Of a stretch of 64,000 nucleotides of DNA, positions 20,551 to 31,470 are shown one piece after another. Position 1 is the stretch's first letter. Each line of letters begins with the position of its first letter. The notes under the pieces are model-generated. The model was not told the origin of the DNA and did no database searches. It worked only from the letters and a program-made list of their open reading frames with translations. The translations under genes were made by a program, and so were the position numbers. Origin of the DNA: Ampelocalamus luodianensis (taxonomy: Eukaryota > Streptophyta > Magnoliopsida > Poales > Poaceae); assembly GCA_036346255.1 (NCBI GenBank), contig CM070624.1, positions 19,996,626 to 20,060,625 on the forward strand, given 5' to 3'.

Positions 20551-21695
20551 GTGAAACCTCTATTCCGATTTTTTTTTTCGAATTTTGCGCTCTTTTTTTT
20601 CCCTAGCTAAGTGGTTGTTGCTACCGGGTTAATTGTCTACGCGTGCAATTGTGCCTAGTATAGTTGTGACTCGTGCTGAAAGTTCTATTAGTTAGTTCTC
20701 GTCGTAGCATAAAATTACGAGCTCCTTGCTTGATCTGGACAGAGACTAGTGATGCTACGATTTTTTTTTTTGGAGACGCGGAATGGCATTATAATTTTTT
20801 TTGAGACGCGGAATGGTATTAGAATTTTTTGAGACGCGGAATGGTATCAGAACTTTGCTGCTTTCAGTGGTACTTGGGAGATTTTCGGTAGTTGATGTGC
20901 GTAAAATATTGAAATTCTGTGCTGTAGCGTGGGAGATCTCGCTCTAGTCTCGCGTGATTCTGTGGCTGTTAAGCTTATTACTTAGCGGTTTCGCCAGATT
21001 TTAGTTTCTGCATGTCTTCATATAGCCATGTGATTTCGCTGAGGATATTAATGTTAGGAACTTAAATCTGAAATTCTTTGTTTGATTCCTTAGTTGTATG
21101 ACTGATTGTGGATATTTCAAATTTTGGTGATTAGACATGAGGGAGGATTAGAGTTTCTATTAACTCTGTGTAGATGCAGTGGTTTTCAGACCATGTTTTT
21201 CTTCTGTGAGCGGTGGATTATGAAGTGTGGCACATTTGTTTTCTAGTTGTGATGGTTTTGTCATTTGCTTTGGGTTGTATTTGGTCTATGTGCTCGTCAT
21301 GCGTAGTAGATCTACGAGTATGGCATGGCGTTGCTTGTATATGCCACTAAAATTTAACACTCCCTACTCCTCACTGTGTGGTGAATGTATGACTCATTCG
21401 AGAACAAGTGCAGTTGGAACTCTCCTAATTATATTTCTTTGGATGGCATACCCACTGTTAATGAGAATGTTAAATCGTCTCTTTGTCTGTTATGTAGCAA
21501 TCAAGGCTATGTAGTGTGTTAAAATATTTTTTTGCTTGTTTGATTAATAAGCTTGCAATATTTTCATGGAGGCTCCTATGTAAGCATGGCAGTAACAAAA
21601 AACGCAAAATAGACTGCCAATGTTGGAGGTCATGCATATAATAATGGGCATCGAATAACTGGTCAATTAATTTACTAAAATATTAAGCGTGCGGC
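20551..21695 (+). other. Intron-like T-rich DNA
   Basis: After the donor at 20551 the plus strand is T-rich with no open frame above about 95 codons, as in plant introns. It contains the tandem repeat at 20772-20857. No acceptor with a coding block after it was identified before the retroelement at 21696. Confidence 0.4.
20772..20857 (+). repeat. Three-copy minisatellite, about 29-bp unit
   Basis: GAGACGCGGAATGG recurs three times at about 20773, 20803 and 20831. Each copy is followed by an ATTA-type stretch and the first two by a T-run. Unit length drifts from 30 to 27 because the T-runs vary. Confidence 0.8.
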
Positions 21696-22158
21696 TGTTA
21701 TGGAGAAAGGCACAGGCGGCGTAGCGCGATTGCAAACAGTACCGTAGGTACTGTAGCACATGTGAACGGTACCCGGTGGTGCTGTACCAAGGTTATTTCT
21801 ATATATGCCGATTGGTTTTCTAGAATAAAGAATGTTAGACAGATTATTTTAGGATTCTTTATCTATCAAGTTATTATTAGGGATATGATCTTATTTATTA
21901 GGAATGTTATTTTTAATAGTTGAAAAGATTAAATTGGATTGATAGGTTTCTTTATAGATTATTTCATGACGTCAAGTCGGACTATCCCTATAAAAGGGAT
22001 AACATGTATCTATTATCAATGAAGCAATGAGAAATCAAGAGTTCAACTAAGCTTCAGAGCCTCGCTATCTCGACAGGGAAGAGCCTTGCCGGCGGTTAGA
22101 TGAGGGCGAGTGCCCTACCCTCGGTCCTCGGACCCGTACCCCAACAGTTACCACAACA
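21696..22158 (+). repeat. Left LTR of TRIM-like element 1
   Basis: Begins TGTTATGGAGAAAGG and ends CACAACA. It contains CTATAAAAGGGATA near 21989, a TATA-like box, which is expected upstream of the R region. It aligns end to end with 22904-23373. Confidence 0.85.
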
Positions 22159-22903
22159 TTTGGTATCAGAGCCAACTGCTGCTCTGTCATCCATGACCAG
22201 CAGTGGGGGTTTCGATTCCATGACAATCAGCGACATGCTAGGTCGCATGATTGAGATGCTTGAAACGATCTTGGTGTTTCGAAGAAGGAGAGAAGGCACG
22301 CCAGGAGCAAGGAAGATTCCACCAATCCGCTGGCCTTGACGGCAACCCTGCCGGCTACGACCTTGGCCAAGATGGAGCAGAAAGAGGTGACGCCTGTCGT
22401 TGCCAACATGGCTGCGCCGCCACTTCCATCACCTCCAGAACTAGCACCGCCAACAATGTCATTCCGGCCGTCGTCACCAACACCTCAACGGGCAACGCTG
22501 CCCTTGGCTGCACCCCTGGTGCGTTCGCCGAGGAGGGTTGCCGCTGTCCAGCGGTGGTATTTTCCGCGCGACCGGCCGACAACGTGCCCTAGGCGATGCG
22601 GAGCGCAACGGCTGAGGGTCCAACGCCACCGTCGCGTCCTCCCCGCCATCATCACGCTCCGTGGCAGTATGGGCGTCACTGCTTCCCCATGCCGGTTGAC
22701 CATGTTGCTGGTGTCTTCCTCGATGCCACATCATATTAAAGTGTTTCTTTTTTGGGCGCCATATGTCGGAGTGTCGCTGATTTGCTCTCAAGCGAACCGA
22801 CGCCGGTACCGGATACTCTTGTCAACATAAGGCCACCAAGAACTTCAACCGTGGCCACCACCGCAGCTCGAGGACGAGCTATGCCTTGCCGCGAGGGGTG
22901 TAA

Positions 22904-23373
22904 TGTTATGGAGAAAGGCACGAGGTGGCGTAGCGCGACCGCGAACAGTATCATGGGTACTGTAGCGCGCATGAACAGTATCCAATGGTGCTGTAGCACA
23001 ATTATTTCCATATATGCCGATTGGTTTCCTAGAATAAAGAATATTTGGTTAGATAGGTTATTTTAGGATTCCTTATCTATCAAGTTATTATTAGGGATAT
23101 GATCTTATTTATCAGGAAGGTTATTTTTAATAATTGGAAAGATTAGATTGGATTGATAGGTATCTTTATGGATTATTTCATGGCGTCAAGTCGGACTGTC
23201 CTTATAAAAGGGATAGCATGTATCTATTATCAATCAAGCAATGAGAAATGAAGAGTTCAACTAAACCTCAGAGCCTCGCTACCTCGACAGGGAAGAGCCC
23301 TGCCGGCGGTTAGATGAGGGTGAGTGCTCTACCCTCGGTCCTCGGACCCGTACCCTCAACAGTTACCACAACA
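22904..23373 (+). repeat. Right LTR of TRIM-like element 1
   Basis: Begins TGTTATGGAGAAAGG and ends CACAACA. It differs from the left LTR at scattered positions and small indels, including a longer CTGTAGCGCGCATGAACAG patch near 22961. Confidence 0.85.
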
Positions 23374-23877
23374 GTGGCCATATGTTAAGATGTGTTATGT
23401 ATCATTGCCAAAATGTATTTGTTCATTGTTGGAAAGGAAAAATTAACATTGTGCCCAGTCAAGTCACAAAAGAGTGTCACCATGTGAAATGTGTAGTCAA
23501 ATCATTTGAATTTTAACTAACAACGTGTTTGTGAATATTTAAATTGGGTGTATTAAAATGACATTAGTAGATTTTCCTATATATATATATATAACATGGT
23601 TTTATTAAGTTTTACAAATATATTAGTTATTGCAATAGAAATTGGTAGTCAAAATTGTATTTTGAATACCATACCTAAAACATTTTTTTGTGACCAGAGA
23701 GTGTAAAATTTTATATCCTTCTTTTATTAAGCATAAATTGAGTTCAGACTTGAAAATTAGTGTGGTAGAATACATTGACGATTACCTTCACAATTTTCTC
23801 TCTTCATTTGACACCAATGTAATGCCTGAATGACAGGGTTTTATGTTCACACGAGAAGTACTAAGTGAGATCACCTA
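23374..23877. other. AT-rich DNA, no gene
   Basis: Only an (AT)n microsatellite at about 23580-23593 stands out. No coding block was recognised. Confidence 0.5.
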
Positions 23878-24474
23878 GGGTGTGCTTGGTTGGGTGAACT
23901 AGGGTGAATGTGATGGGATAGTACAGGATGGATGAGATGATCCTGGATGGGATGATACAAGTATAGTGTTTGGTTGGTGGGATATGATGATACATGATTT
24001 TGTTTGGTTGGTGGGATAGGATGGTCCTGAATGATTCAAGATGGTGTTTGGTTTGATGAATGAGGTTGTATTTGGATTGTACTAAACTTTAGGATGTTAT
24101 GACACGTGGGGCCCGCATGATATTTTTTGCACTAAAATATGCCAATAGTGGTCTTATTTTGTTGATTAAATGACAAGGAATACAACGACGTTCAATCGGA
24201 TCGCAAATCGGATACTCGGTTTAGGAAATATGGTCATTTGAAGCTCGTAAATCAACCTCGCCACGTCACCAAACGCCTTGGAACTCGAGTGAACGGCGTG
24301 GTTAGGGATTTTTCCCGAACGGGATGATACAACATAAACATAAAATATTTCTATTTCTTGAACCATCGGATCCCGAATGGTTTGGTTCCATTCAACCAAC
24401 CAAACACCTGAACATGCTCATTTCCCATACCAGATAGTTCAAGACCACTCCATTCAACGAACCAAGCACACTCC
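23878..24474. mobile_element. Tourist-like (PIF/Harbinger) MITE
   Basis: The left end GGGTGTGCTTGGTTGGGTG and right end CGAACCAAGCACACTCC are inverted copies with a GTGTGCTTGGTT core. The G-rich start followed by TGTTTGGTTGG-type subterminal words is typical of grass Tourist-like elements. The 3-bp flanks (CTA, TAA) do not match perfectly. A few internal repeats of TTGGTTGGTGGGAT occur near the left end. No transposase. Confidence 0.65.
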
Positions 24475-25006
24475 TAATTAGGGATGGCAATGGGGCCCCA
24501 TTCCCCATTCCCCGACGGGGAATTCACCCATTAGGGGATGGGGATGGGGCTATTTCTTTCCCCACGGGGATGCTAATATGCAAATACAATTCCCCATGGG
24601 GTGAAGCGGGGATGGGCCATTCCCCTACTCCCCATCCCCGTTACCCACATGGGCCCCCGATAAGACATGTAGGCCACTAGCCCAGTACCGCACAACCGAT
24701 AAGGCGATAGCTGGATAATCTTATTTGCATTCTTTACTTTCCAGATACTAATTAATCAAAAAACATTGTCATTTTAGCATTGTATATGGATGTTCATACT
24801 CATTTTATAACATTATGGATCTTATTTTCTCTTCTTTCGGGATTCAACTTTCGGGTATAGGTCCCCGTGAGGCCCCGATAACCCGATGGGGATGGGGACG
24901 GGGGGAGAATAGTACCCGAGGATAGGGAATTTTCCGTCGCTTGGGGATAGGGATGTTCCACCACTCCCCGATGGGGAATGGCTCCGTTGCCATCCCTACT
25001 CCTAAT
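24471..25006. mobile_element. hAT MITE, 520 bp, with perfect 8-bp TSD
   Basis: The element at 24479-24998 starts TAGGGATGGCAATGGGG and ends CCGTTGCCATCCCTA. The flanking 8-mers CTCCTAAT (24471-24478 and 24999-25006) are identical. Both subterminal regions are rich in CCCCATTCCCC / GGGGATGGGG words, the likely transposase-binding repeats. It inserted exactly at the right edge of the Tourist-like MITE, sharing the CTCC of that element's end. Confidence 0.85.
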
Positions 25007-25679
25007 GTATCCTTCGCCTGAAGGTTTTGTAGCAACCTTTTCTTCATAGGCAACCTCAGTGGTTGAAGTTACTCAGTGGTGATTTGGCTCAACCAATTCA
25101 TGACAGGCCTGCTCATCTAAACTACTACATGGGCCAAACAGCCCAAACCTCTCCCCCAACTCATCTTCAACCTCCAGACAGCCAGCCGCCTCCTCTCTCT
25201 GACTCTCTCCTCCATGAGCCATGTCTAGCCGGAGCTCGCTCCCCTAACTTCCAGAATCATAGCGCTGGTAACAGGGGGTCCTATGGGTGTGGCATGTGTA
25301 GCCTGGGCAAGTACCCACCCTGCCTGAAGGGTTGGCGTTGACTAAGCTTACATAATGTGATGTATGGCAGTAGCTCTTAAGGTTCTTCAGGACTTGATAA
25401 CTTGCAATGACTTGAAATGGGGATCAAACTTTATTTTCTATAGTATTACTGGGACTACCCTGGATCATGATTCACCTGTCCTTTTAATGAGCTAGCCGAA
25501 TTAGCTCCCAAAGTGAACTCTGAACGTAGTTAGATATTGTATTTCTGTCCTGTCACTTATCAAAAATGGACTATGACAAGATCTTGCCTGTATTACTAAT
25601 CTAATGAGATTATGAACAGAGAGCAGTTGTTGATTCTTCCCACTGTCTCTGTTTGTTAGTTAGGAGTTGTTTAAGCTTA
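25007..25679. other. Unassigned DNA, possibly intronic
   Basis: Mixed composition; short frames only. The frame at 25063-25341 gives a proline-rich peptide without family resemblance. Confidence 0.4.
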
Positions 25680-26229
25680 ATAGAGATTAGGGGTGGATAA
25701 TGAGTTGGCTCGGCTCGTTAAGCAAACGAGCATAACAGCCGCTTCGGCTTGACTCAGTCAAACGGCTTGAGCTGGCTCATTAGGCCCGTTATTTACAATT
25801 GCACTAGTGTTAATATGTACTAGTGTACAACATGAAAAAGAACTCATAATTTGTATCCAAACTCAATTGCATCCAAATAATAACAATAACTAGTAAATTA
25901 TACTTGAATTTTGGTAGCAACATGTATCTCTATTTCACCACAACCACGAGAGTTCAAGATTCAATAGTCCACAACCACAAGATCACAAGTTCACAACCAC
26001 AAGTCCACAACCAGTTAATCAAAAGTCCATAATATCACTTAAAAGGGTTTATGGTGCACACAATCCCTTTTATGTACAAAACATACAACCAATTGAAAGT
26101 TGCTAACATATAATCTACCAATGAGCATGATAGTTCATGAAGAGCTAGTGAAAAACATGAAATAGAAAGTCTTGAGTCTTCTTGAATGCAGCCATTGCCA
26201 CCAAACAAAAGGTCTTCTTGTCTACTTGT

Positions 26230-27068
26230 TCTCTACCCAATGTTCACCTAGGCGCTAGGCGGAAGGCGGGCGGAGGGTGGCCGTCTAGCGCCTAGCCCGC
26301 CTAGGCGCCACCTAGGTACCCGAACATAAACAGCGAAGGAGGGGAGAAAAACAGCGAGGGAGGGGAGAAGAAGATGATAAAAAGAGAAAAATAAATAAAA
26401 GAAAAGCATACTGTTCACTAATGGGCCGGCCCATAACCGTTGATTCCTCTCGCCCATAACCGCACGATGTGTCAATGCACTCGGCCGACGCTCGCCCAAC
26501 TCGTCTTCGCTCTTCCCCTGCCCTCCTCGCTCTCTCTGCGTCGACGCCGACGCCGATGCCGACGCACAAGAGGGAGGAGGCGAGGCGCAGAGCTCCAGAG
26601 GGAGGCGAGGACCAGAGGGAGGAGGCGAGGCGCAAGGGGTGGCGAGGGCCAGAGGAAGGAGGCTGACTTGGGACCTGGCAGGCGACTGGACGAGGACGAG
26701 GCGCGACGGCACCGGGGAGCCTGGAAGAGCCGCGCGACGGGGAAGTGGGGAACCAAAGGAGGTGGCGGCGCGTGAAGATGAAATATCGGGTAGGGTTTCT
26801 GACCGCACAACACTTACTTTTCTTTAGTTCCCCCGTGCGCCCAGCTTCGCCTCGCGACCACCCAGCGTCGCCGCCCATCGCCGCCTTGGGCCGCCCTACG
26901 CCGCTCCGCCTTGCCTGCCTCGCGCCGCCTGCGACCGCCTTGGAGTGCTTGCGATCGGCTAGGCGCCCGGCCCGCCTAGGGCGACGACTAGCACCAAATC
27001 GCGGCGGGAGGCCTTCGCCCAGCGCGTAGGCGGCCCAGGTGCCTGCCTAGGGGAACACTGCCTCTACC
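26230..27068. mobile_element. GC-rich hAT MITE nested in the hAT transposon
   Basis: The element at 26238-27060 starts CAATGTTCACCTAGGCG. Its right end, read on the minus strand, is CAGTGTTCCCCTAGGCAGG. The flanking 8-mers TCTCTACC and CCTCTACC differ at one base. Many GCCTAGGCG words occur near both ends. Long open frames inside (26248-26878, minus strand) are arginine/proline/alanine-rich composition artefacts, not genes. Confidence 0.75.
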
Positions 27069-27578
27069 AAACATCATGCTTCTCGTCGTCTTCCTGTAAA
27101 GGAAAATGCTAATTGAGTTAATATTAACAAACTTATCAATACCAATCAAATGACTTATCCATATCAATCAAATGACTTTATCTATAATATAGAAAATTGT
27201 TAGTTGTTAACAAAAGGAGTTATTTCCATTAGTTATCTAAACATGCCTAATTTTGTAGAAACAAATCAAGTTCTGAGCATGCCAGTGAACCTAAAATTAT
27301 TTCCATGTTTTCGCACTTAATTAGCAACAACTACTATACAATTATGCTAGCGAAAATACTAAAATATTTTATTTGAGACACAAACCAATAGGTAATGCAG
27401 TCGGGATAGTTCTTACTTTTTAGTACCTTTCTCAAACTTACTATTTAACTAGTTTCTAGCCACCACACCCTCAGGAAATGGTACAGATTCAACATCATCC
27501 TCATCTTCCTCTTGTAGAGGAAAATGATAATTGAGTTAGATATAATATTAACAAACAGGATATGAAAGAGGACAACTG

Positions 27579-29883
27579 TTAGTATAGAAAACGTACCACA
27601 AACATTGGAGATGTCATATCATTTTGAGAATCTCGTATCCAACTAGAACCACAAACTAATGCTTCAACCATAGTCGGGCATAGAGCACTACGATAATCAT
27701 CAAGAACTCTACCTCCAGCACTAAAGGTTGACTCCAAGGATACGGTGCTCGTAGGTACAGTCAATAATTTCTTGGCCATCTTTGACACAACCGGGAACCT
27801 ATGAGCATTCAATCTCCACCAATCAAGCAATTTAAAACTTGTGTCTGCTAAATGATGATTTGGTTCATCTAGACAGACGAGTAACTCTGATTTTGATGGC
27901 TCTATAGAAGTAGACTGCAGAAAGGTATGAAACTCACTTGAAACTGAGACTATTGAGGAACTTGTATCAATGGTTGAAGAGGACTCGACCCAGCTTTTGG
28001 CAGCCTTCTTGTGGCGATGTTGTATCTCATGTTGGGCATAGAGATCAAACAACTCGTCACGGATTTCACTTTCCTCACTGGTGGCTTTGGAGGAGTCATA
28101 CATCTGTGTAAAACACCAACTGACGAATCTCATCTTGAACCTTGGATCAAGAATAGTAACAGTAACCATAACATTGTTTTTTCAGCCCAATACTCGTTGA
28201 ACTTATCCAACATTGCTTTACCCATACTCTCAAATGTTGATCACCAGAAGTACTTGCAACCCTCAATGCAATCTTAACATTCGCTAGGATAGATAATATT
28301 TGTTGTGGGGTATAGAGATCTTGAAAATGCAGTAGTTACTTCTGCCAATGCCTTCAATATTGGCTGAATTTTGCTATATAAAGTCCATTGTTCACTCAAA
28401 GGAAGCCACTTGTAATTAGTATCTGAATCAGCATAATACAATAATGCATCCTTATAAGTAATGCAAACAGACAACATTTTATAGGGAAATTTTGATATAT
28501 ACCACTCCTTAGTACGTGTTTTAGAAATGTGCCGCTCCTTAGTTTTTTCTTAGAAATATGCCACTCCTCAGTACAAAGAATTACACTGAGGAGTGGCATA
28601 TTTCTAAGAAAAACTAAGGAGTGACATATTTCTAACACACAAACTGAGGAGTGGCATATATCAAAATTTCCCTATTTTATATGTTGAACTCCACCTCGTT
28701 GACACATCAAAACTCAACCCTTTTCCAACTTCCAAAGCAATAGATTTACAAACTTTTAAGAATTTGTACATGCGGGATAGAGACTTCTACATGTATTTGA
28801 CAAATTCCCTAAGCTTGCTTATCAAAGATTCTAATGGTTTCATGCCATTATTCACTACCAAATTCACTATATGAGAACAACAACGAACATGAAAATATTC
28901 AGGAATAAACTGTGCTGATCCCTTAGCAATGAACTTGGCCATCAAATTCCTAGCAGCAACATCATTTGAGGCATCATTACCAAGAGTGATTGTCATAATC
29001 TTATCTTCTATTTTTTCATTCACTAATGTATTCAAATACTGCCTGAGCTATCACCTTTCCTGTGTGTGGAGGATCAAACTCAGCAAAGTTCAAGACACGA
29101 CATTGCATAGCCCAATTAGCATCTATGTAATGCGTGACCAAACTCATGTATCAAAGGTTTTGATTCGATGTCCACAAATTACAAGTTAAACTTATATTGT
29201 CGACACCTCTGAGACTCTTCCTAAGGAGTAATTTTCCTAATTCATAAACCATTATGCATTCACTACTTATAGTCTTCCTACCAATAAACTGATATGATGC
29301 ATTCATATACCTCATCAACACATTAAACCAAATGTGTTCTACCATCTTAAATGGATACTCATGGACAATTATTATCTTAGCAATTATTTTATGGGTTTCC
29401 TCATGATTATATTCAGTAGGAGCAACTACAAGAGATGAACATGGCTTGTCTGAATCATAGTTGATTGTACCTTGAGCTTTTTGCCTCCCCACTTTGTCCA
29501 AATAGGGTGTTCACTTTGGTATATGCCTTAAGAGACTTGAAGTTGAACCCCCTAGCTTGTAAGCAAAGAGCCCATAGCAAAACCTGCACTTTGTCTTTGT
29601 CTCAGTCTTCCCTATCTCCTTCTTGGATGGAACATTGACCACCTTAAAAAGATTCCAACAATTTGAACACTTACCTCTGCTCTTTTTGGAAGGTGACACT
29701 GGAATACCCTTATGCCTTTTGGCCCTTCTTTGCCTTGGGAGACCTAGACACACCACCATCATTTGACAACTCATATTCTTCCTCATCATGAGTGGCAGAA
29801 TCAATCGACACATGTGAAGGCTCGCCCTCAGATGAACCATCAGGCATGTCAAAATCACCATATTCCTAGTCTTGCACAGACAT
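27579..29883 (-). pseudogene. hAT transposase (RICESLEEPER/DAYSLEEPER type), broken
   Basis: Reads on the minus strand from an ATG at 29883. In order: an acidic N-terminus with an early TAG; a BED-type zinc finger (KCSNCW ... CRFCYG ... LLRHIPK, 29511-29700); a core segment with IIVHEYPFKMVEHIWFN (about 29390-29340) and LTCNLWTSNQNL; a second core block near 28860-29035; FDVSTRWSSTYKM near 28690; ILKALAEVTTAFS near 28345; and the C-terminal dimerisation region VPTSTVSLESTFSAGGRVL (about 27690-27760). Stops and frameshifts separate the blocks. A palindromic MITE splits the exon after TYKM. The first catalytic Asp of the D-x-W-T-S motif reads Asn, and the LDNAS-type block reads LGNDAS. It cannot be active. 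Confidence 0.85.
28475..28681. mobile_element. Palindromic MITE inside the transposase coding sequence
   Basis: Positions 28484-28672 (189 bp) read GGGAAATTTTGATATATACC from the left, and almost the same from the right on the other strand, so nearly the whole element is an inverted repeat. It is built from near-copies of a CACTCCT(C/T)AGT...TTTCTAA unit. The flanks CATTTTATA and TATTTTATA match at eight of nine bases, consistent with a 9-bp TSD. Removing it and one TSD restores codons for TYKML in the hAT transposase. Confidence 0.75.
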
Positions 29884-30811
29884 AGGTCATTTCTGTTTAT
29901 GAGCTACAGTCCATCGGTATTAAGCTGGCTGATATGGCAAATAATAAATGGAAGGCAACTAAGCAACAATTAGTTACTACTAGTAATAACTAACACAACC
30001 ATAAATCAATATCATCATGCCATTTTTCACCAATCACCACCAAACAAAGGAGAACATGATTCATGAGTTCATGACACTCACCGAGGAGACAGTCGCAGTA
30101 GGGGTCGATGTCGGTTGGCCAGGGCGAGGCGGCTTTCTAGCGGACGAGACGAGATAGTGAGGGGTTGCACTTGCACGATTTAACACCGGTGTTGAGGCAG
30201 AGGGTGAAGCGGAGTTGGACAACCACCTGCCTCTGCGGTTCTTGGACTTCAGGCTTAGTTGTCAATCCATCGCACGGGGAGGCCGGAGTCGGAGGGGGTA
30301 GGCGAGAGGCTGGAGCCGGAGGCGGAGGCGAGGCCGAGGCATGATGCCGAGGCCGAGGGCGGGAGGCTAGAGGCGAGAGAGGCAGGGGGTGGGATGCCGA
30401 GGGCGGAAGCGGGAGGCCGAGGGCGGAGGCTAGAGTGGGAGGCGGAGGTGGGAGGTCGGGACCAGCTAGGCGAACAAGGTGGCGGCGGCGGCTGGGCGTT
30501 GTGGCCTGTGTGGTGTGCCTCTGTGGATAGGGTTGCGACTTGCGGTTGGGGTGTTAGGTTGGTTGCATTGCGCCTGGCCTGCTCTAGTTGGGCTGGACTG
30601 AGCCTAGAGCTGGCCTGAAGCACTTGTTGGCTTGGGTTCTAATTTAACCGAGCTAAATGAGCTGCTCGCGAGCTGGCTCGAACTCGGCTCGTTAACTTAA
30701 CGAGCAGAAATGCGAGTCCTAAACTCATTTATGGCTCGAGTTTGAGCCGAGTCCTTAACGAGCCGAGCTAGCTCGCGAGTTTCGAGATTTTTTTCCCACC
30801 CTAATAGAGAT

Positions 30812-31412
30812 GAATTTATGTATGCTGTGGTGAACTTGTGTGATCTCTGCTGTTTTAGAATTTAATAACTTGGTTTGCTTGTCTGAATAGTTATTAATCC
30901 AAAGCAGAAATACTGGTGATATGTATAGATTTGCTAGAAATCATAGTCCCCCTCTGTTGTTATGCAAAGCTTTTGCCAGTTTTCACTTTATTTTCCTGAC
31001 TATGTTCTGCTTCTTATTTAGCATAATTTCTGGTATGGTTGCAGCATTTTAAAAGGTGTTTAGTTTAGTATGAAGAATAATTTATATCACATTACAATAA
31101 GTAAATTTTAAAATGCTATACATTTCCTATGCCACCTTGGAAGTTGGAAACAATGATTTTCATTGCCAAACATAACTGAGTTAGCATTTCCTTCAAACAG
31201 CAACTTAGTTTGGAACACAATCTCTCTCAGTTTATAGAAAAGGAAATAACTGCATGTTGCTTTGGTAGCAATAGGTGTGCTATGCGAAAAATCTGTGTCT
31301 GGTACTTGAGTGAAACACCCTGATGGGGTTGCACAATTTATTACTACTAATAGCAGTTATTCAGTTCAAGTATCAAACTTTTGATCTAAATATTTTCTTT
31401 CTTTCCTGATAG
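30812..31412 (+). other. T-rich intron-like DNA
   Basis: No coding block. Composition resembles the DNA after 20551, and the 3' end reads TTTCTTTCCTGATAG, a good splice acceptor directly before the relic exon at 31413. Confidence 0.4.
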
Positions 31413-31470
31413 TTGCTGCAAGTGGAGGCAGCAAGCTAGAGGCATCAACTGCATATCTTGCAAGAAAATC
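31413..31470 (+). pseudogene. Relic copy of a MADS K-box exon, opposite strand to the MADS gene
   Basis: This 58-bp block is bounded by TTCCTGATAG and GTAAGTTACT. By eye it matches exon 3 of the MADS gene at 35582-35643 (read on the minus strand) at about 83 percent. The longest exact runs are GGAGGCAGCAAGC and CTTGCAAGAAAATC. It is four bases shorter because CACCG before the donor is missing. In the MADS frame codon changes destroy the FWQRE start and create a stop. It lies on the plus strand, so it is an inverted, degraded duplicate and not part of the minus-strand gene. No other MADS exon was found near it. Confidence 0.7.

Larger units (their letters stand above)
21696..23373 (+). mobile_element. 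Short non-autonomous LTR retrotransposon (TRIM/SMART-like), element 1
   Basis: Two LTRs of 463 and 470 bp flank a 745-bp interior with no pol. The primer-binding site TGGTATCAGAGCC at 22161-22173 (initiator methionine tRNA type) lies two bases after the left LTR. A purine-rich CGCGAGGGGTGTAA precedes the right LTR. The flanking 5-mers GCGGC and GTGGC differ by one base, a slightly eroded TSD. It must use proteins from another element. Its LTR and pre-PPT region are related to the element at 32376-33661. Confidence 0.85.
25680..30811 (-). mobile_element. hAT transposon with dead transposase, 5.1 kb
   Basis: The element spans 25688-30803. The left end TAGGGGTGGATAATGAG and right end TTTTTTTCCCACCCTA share an inverted TAGGGTG core, and both subtermini are dense in GGCTCG/CGAGC words. 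The flanking 8-mers ATAGAGAT at 25680-25687 and 30804-30811 are identical. Inside, on the minus strand, is a broken hAT transposase. Two later insertions lie within it: a GC-rich hAT MITE at 26238-27060 and a palindrome at 28484-28672. The right part (30260-30620) is a GC-rich, GGAGGCGGAGGC-type low-complexity tract. Confidence 0.9.

Noticed and set aside
26248..26878. Overlapping minus-strand open frames of up to 188 codons
   Set aside because: They lie inside a GC-rich hAT MITE and translate to Arg/Pro/Ala-rich peptides, a composition artefact.
31413..31470. Second exon of the gene starting at 20416
   Set aside because: Splice sites look usable, but phase 0 joining hits a stop within nine codons and the sequence matches a MADS K-box exon.
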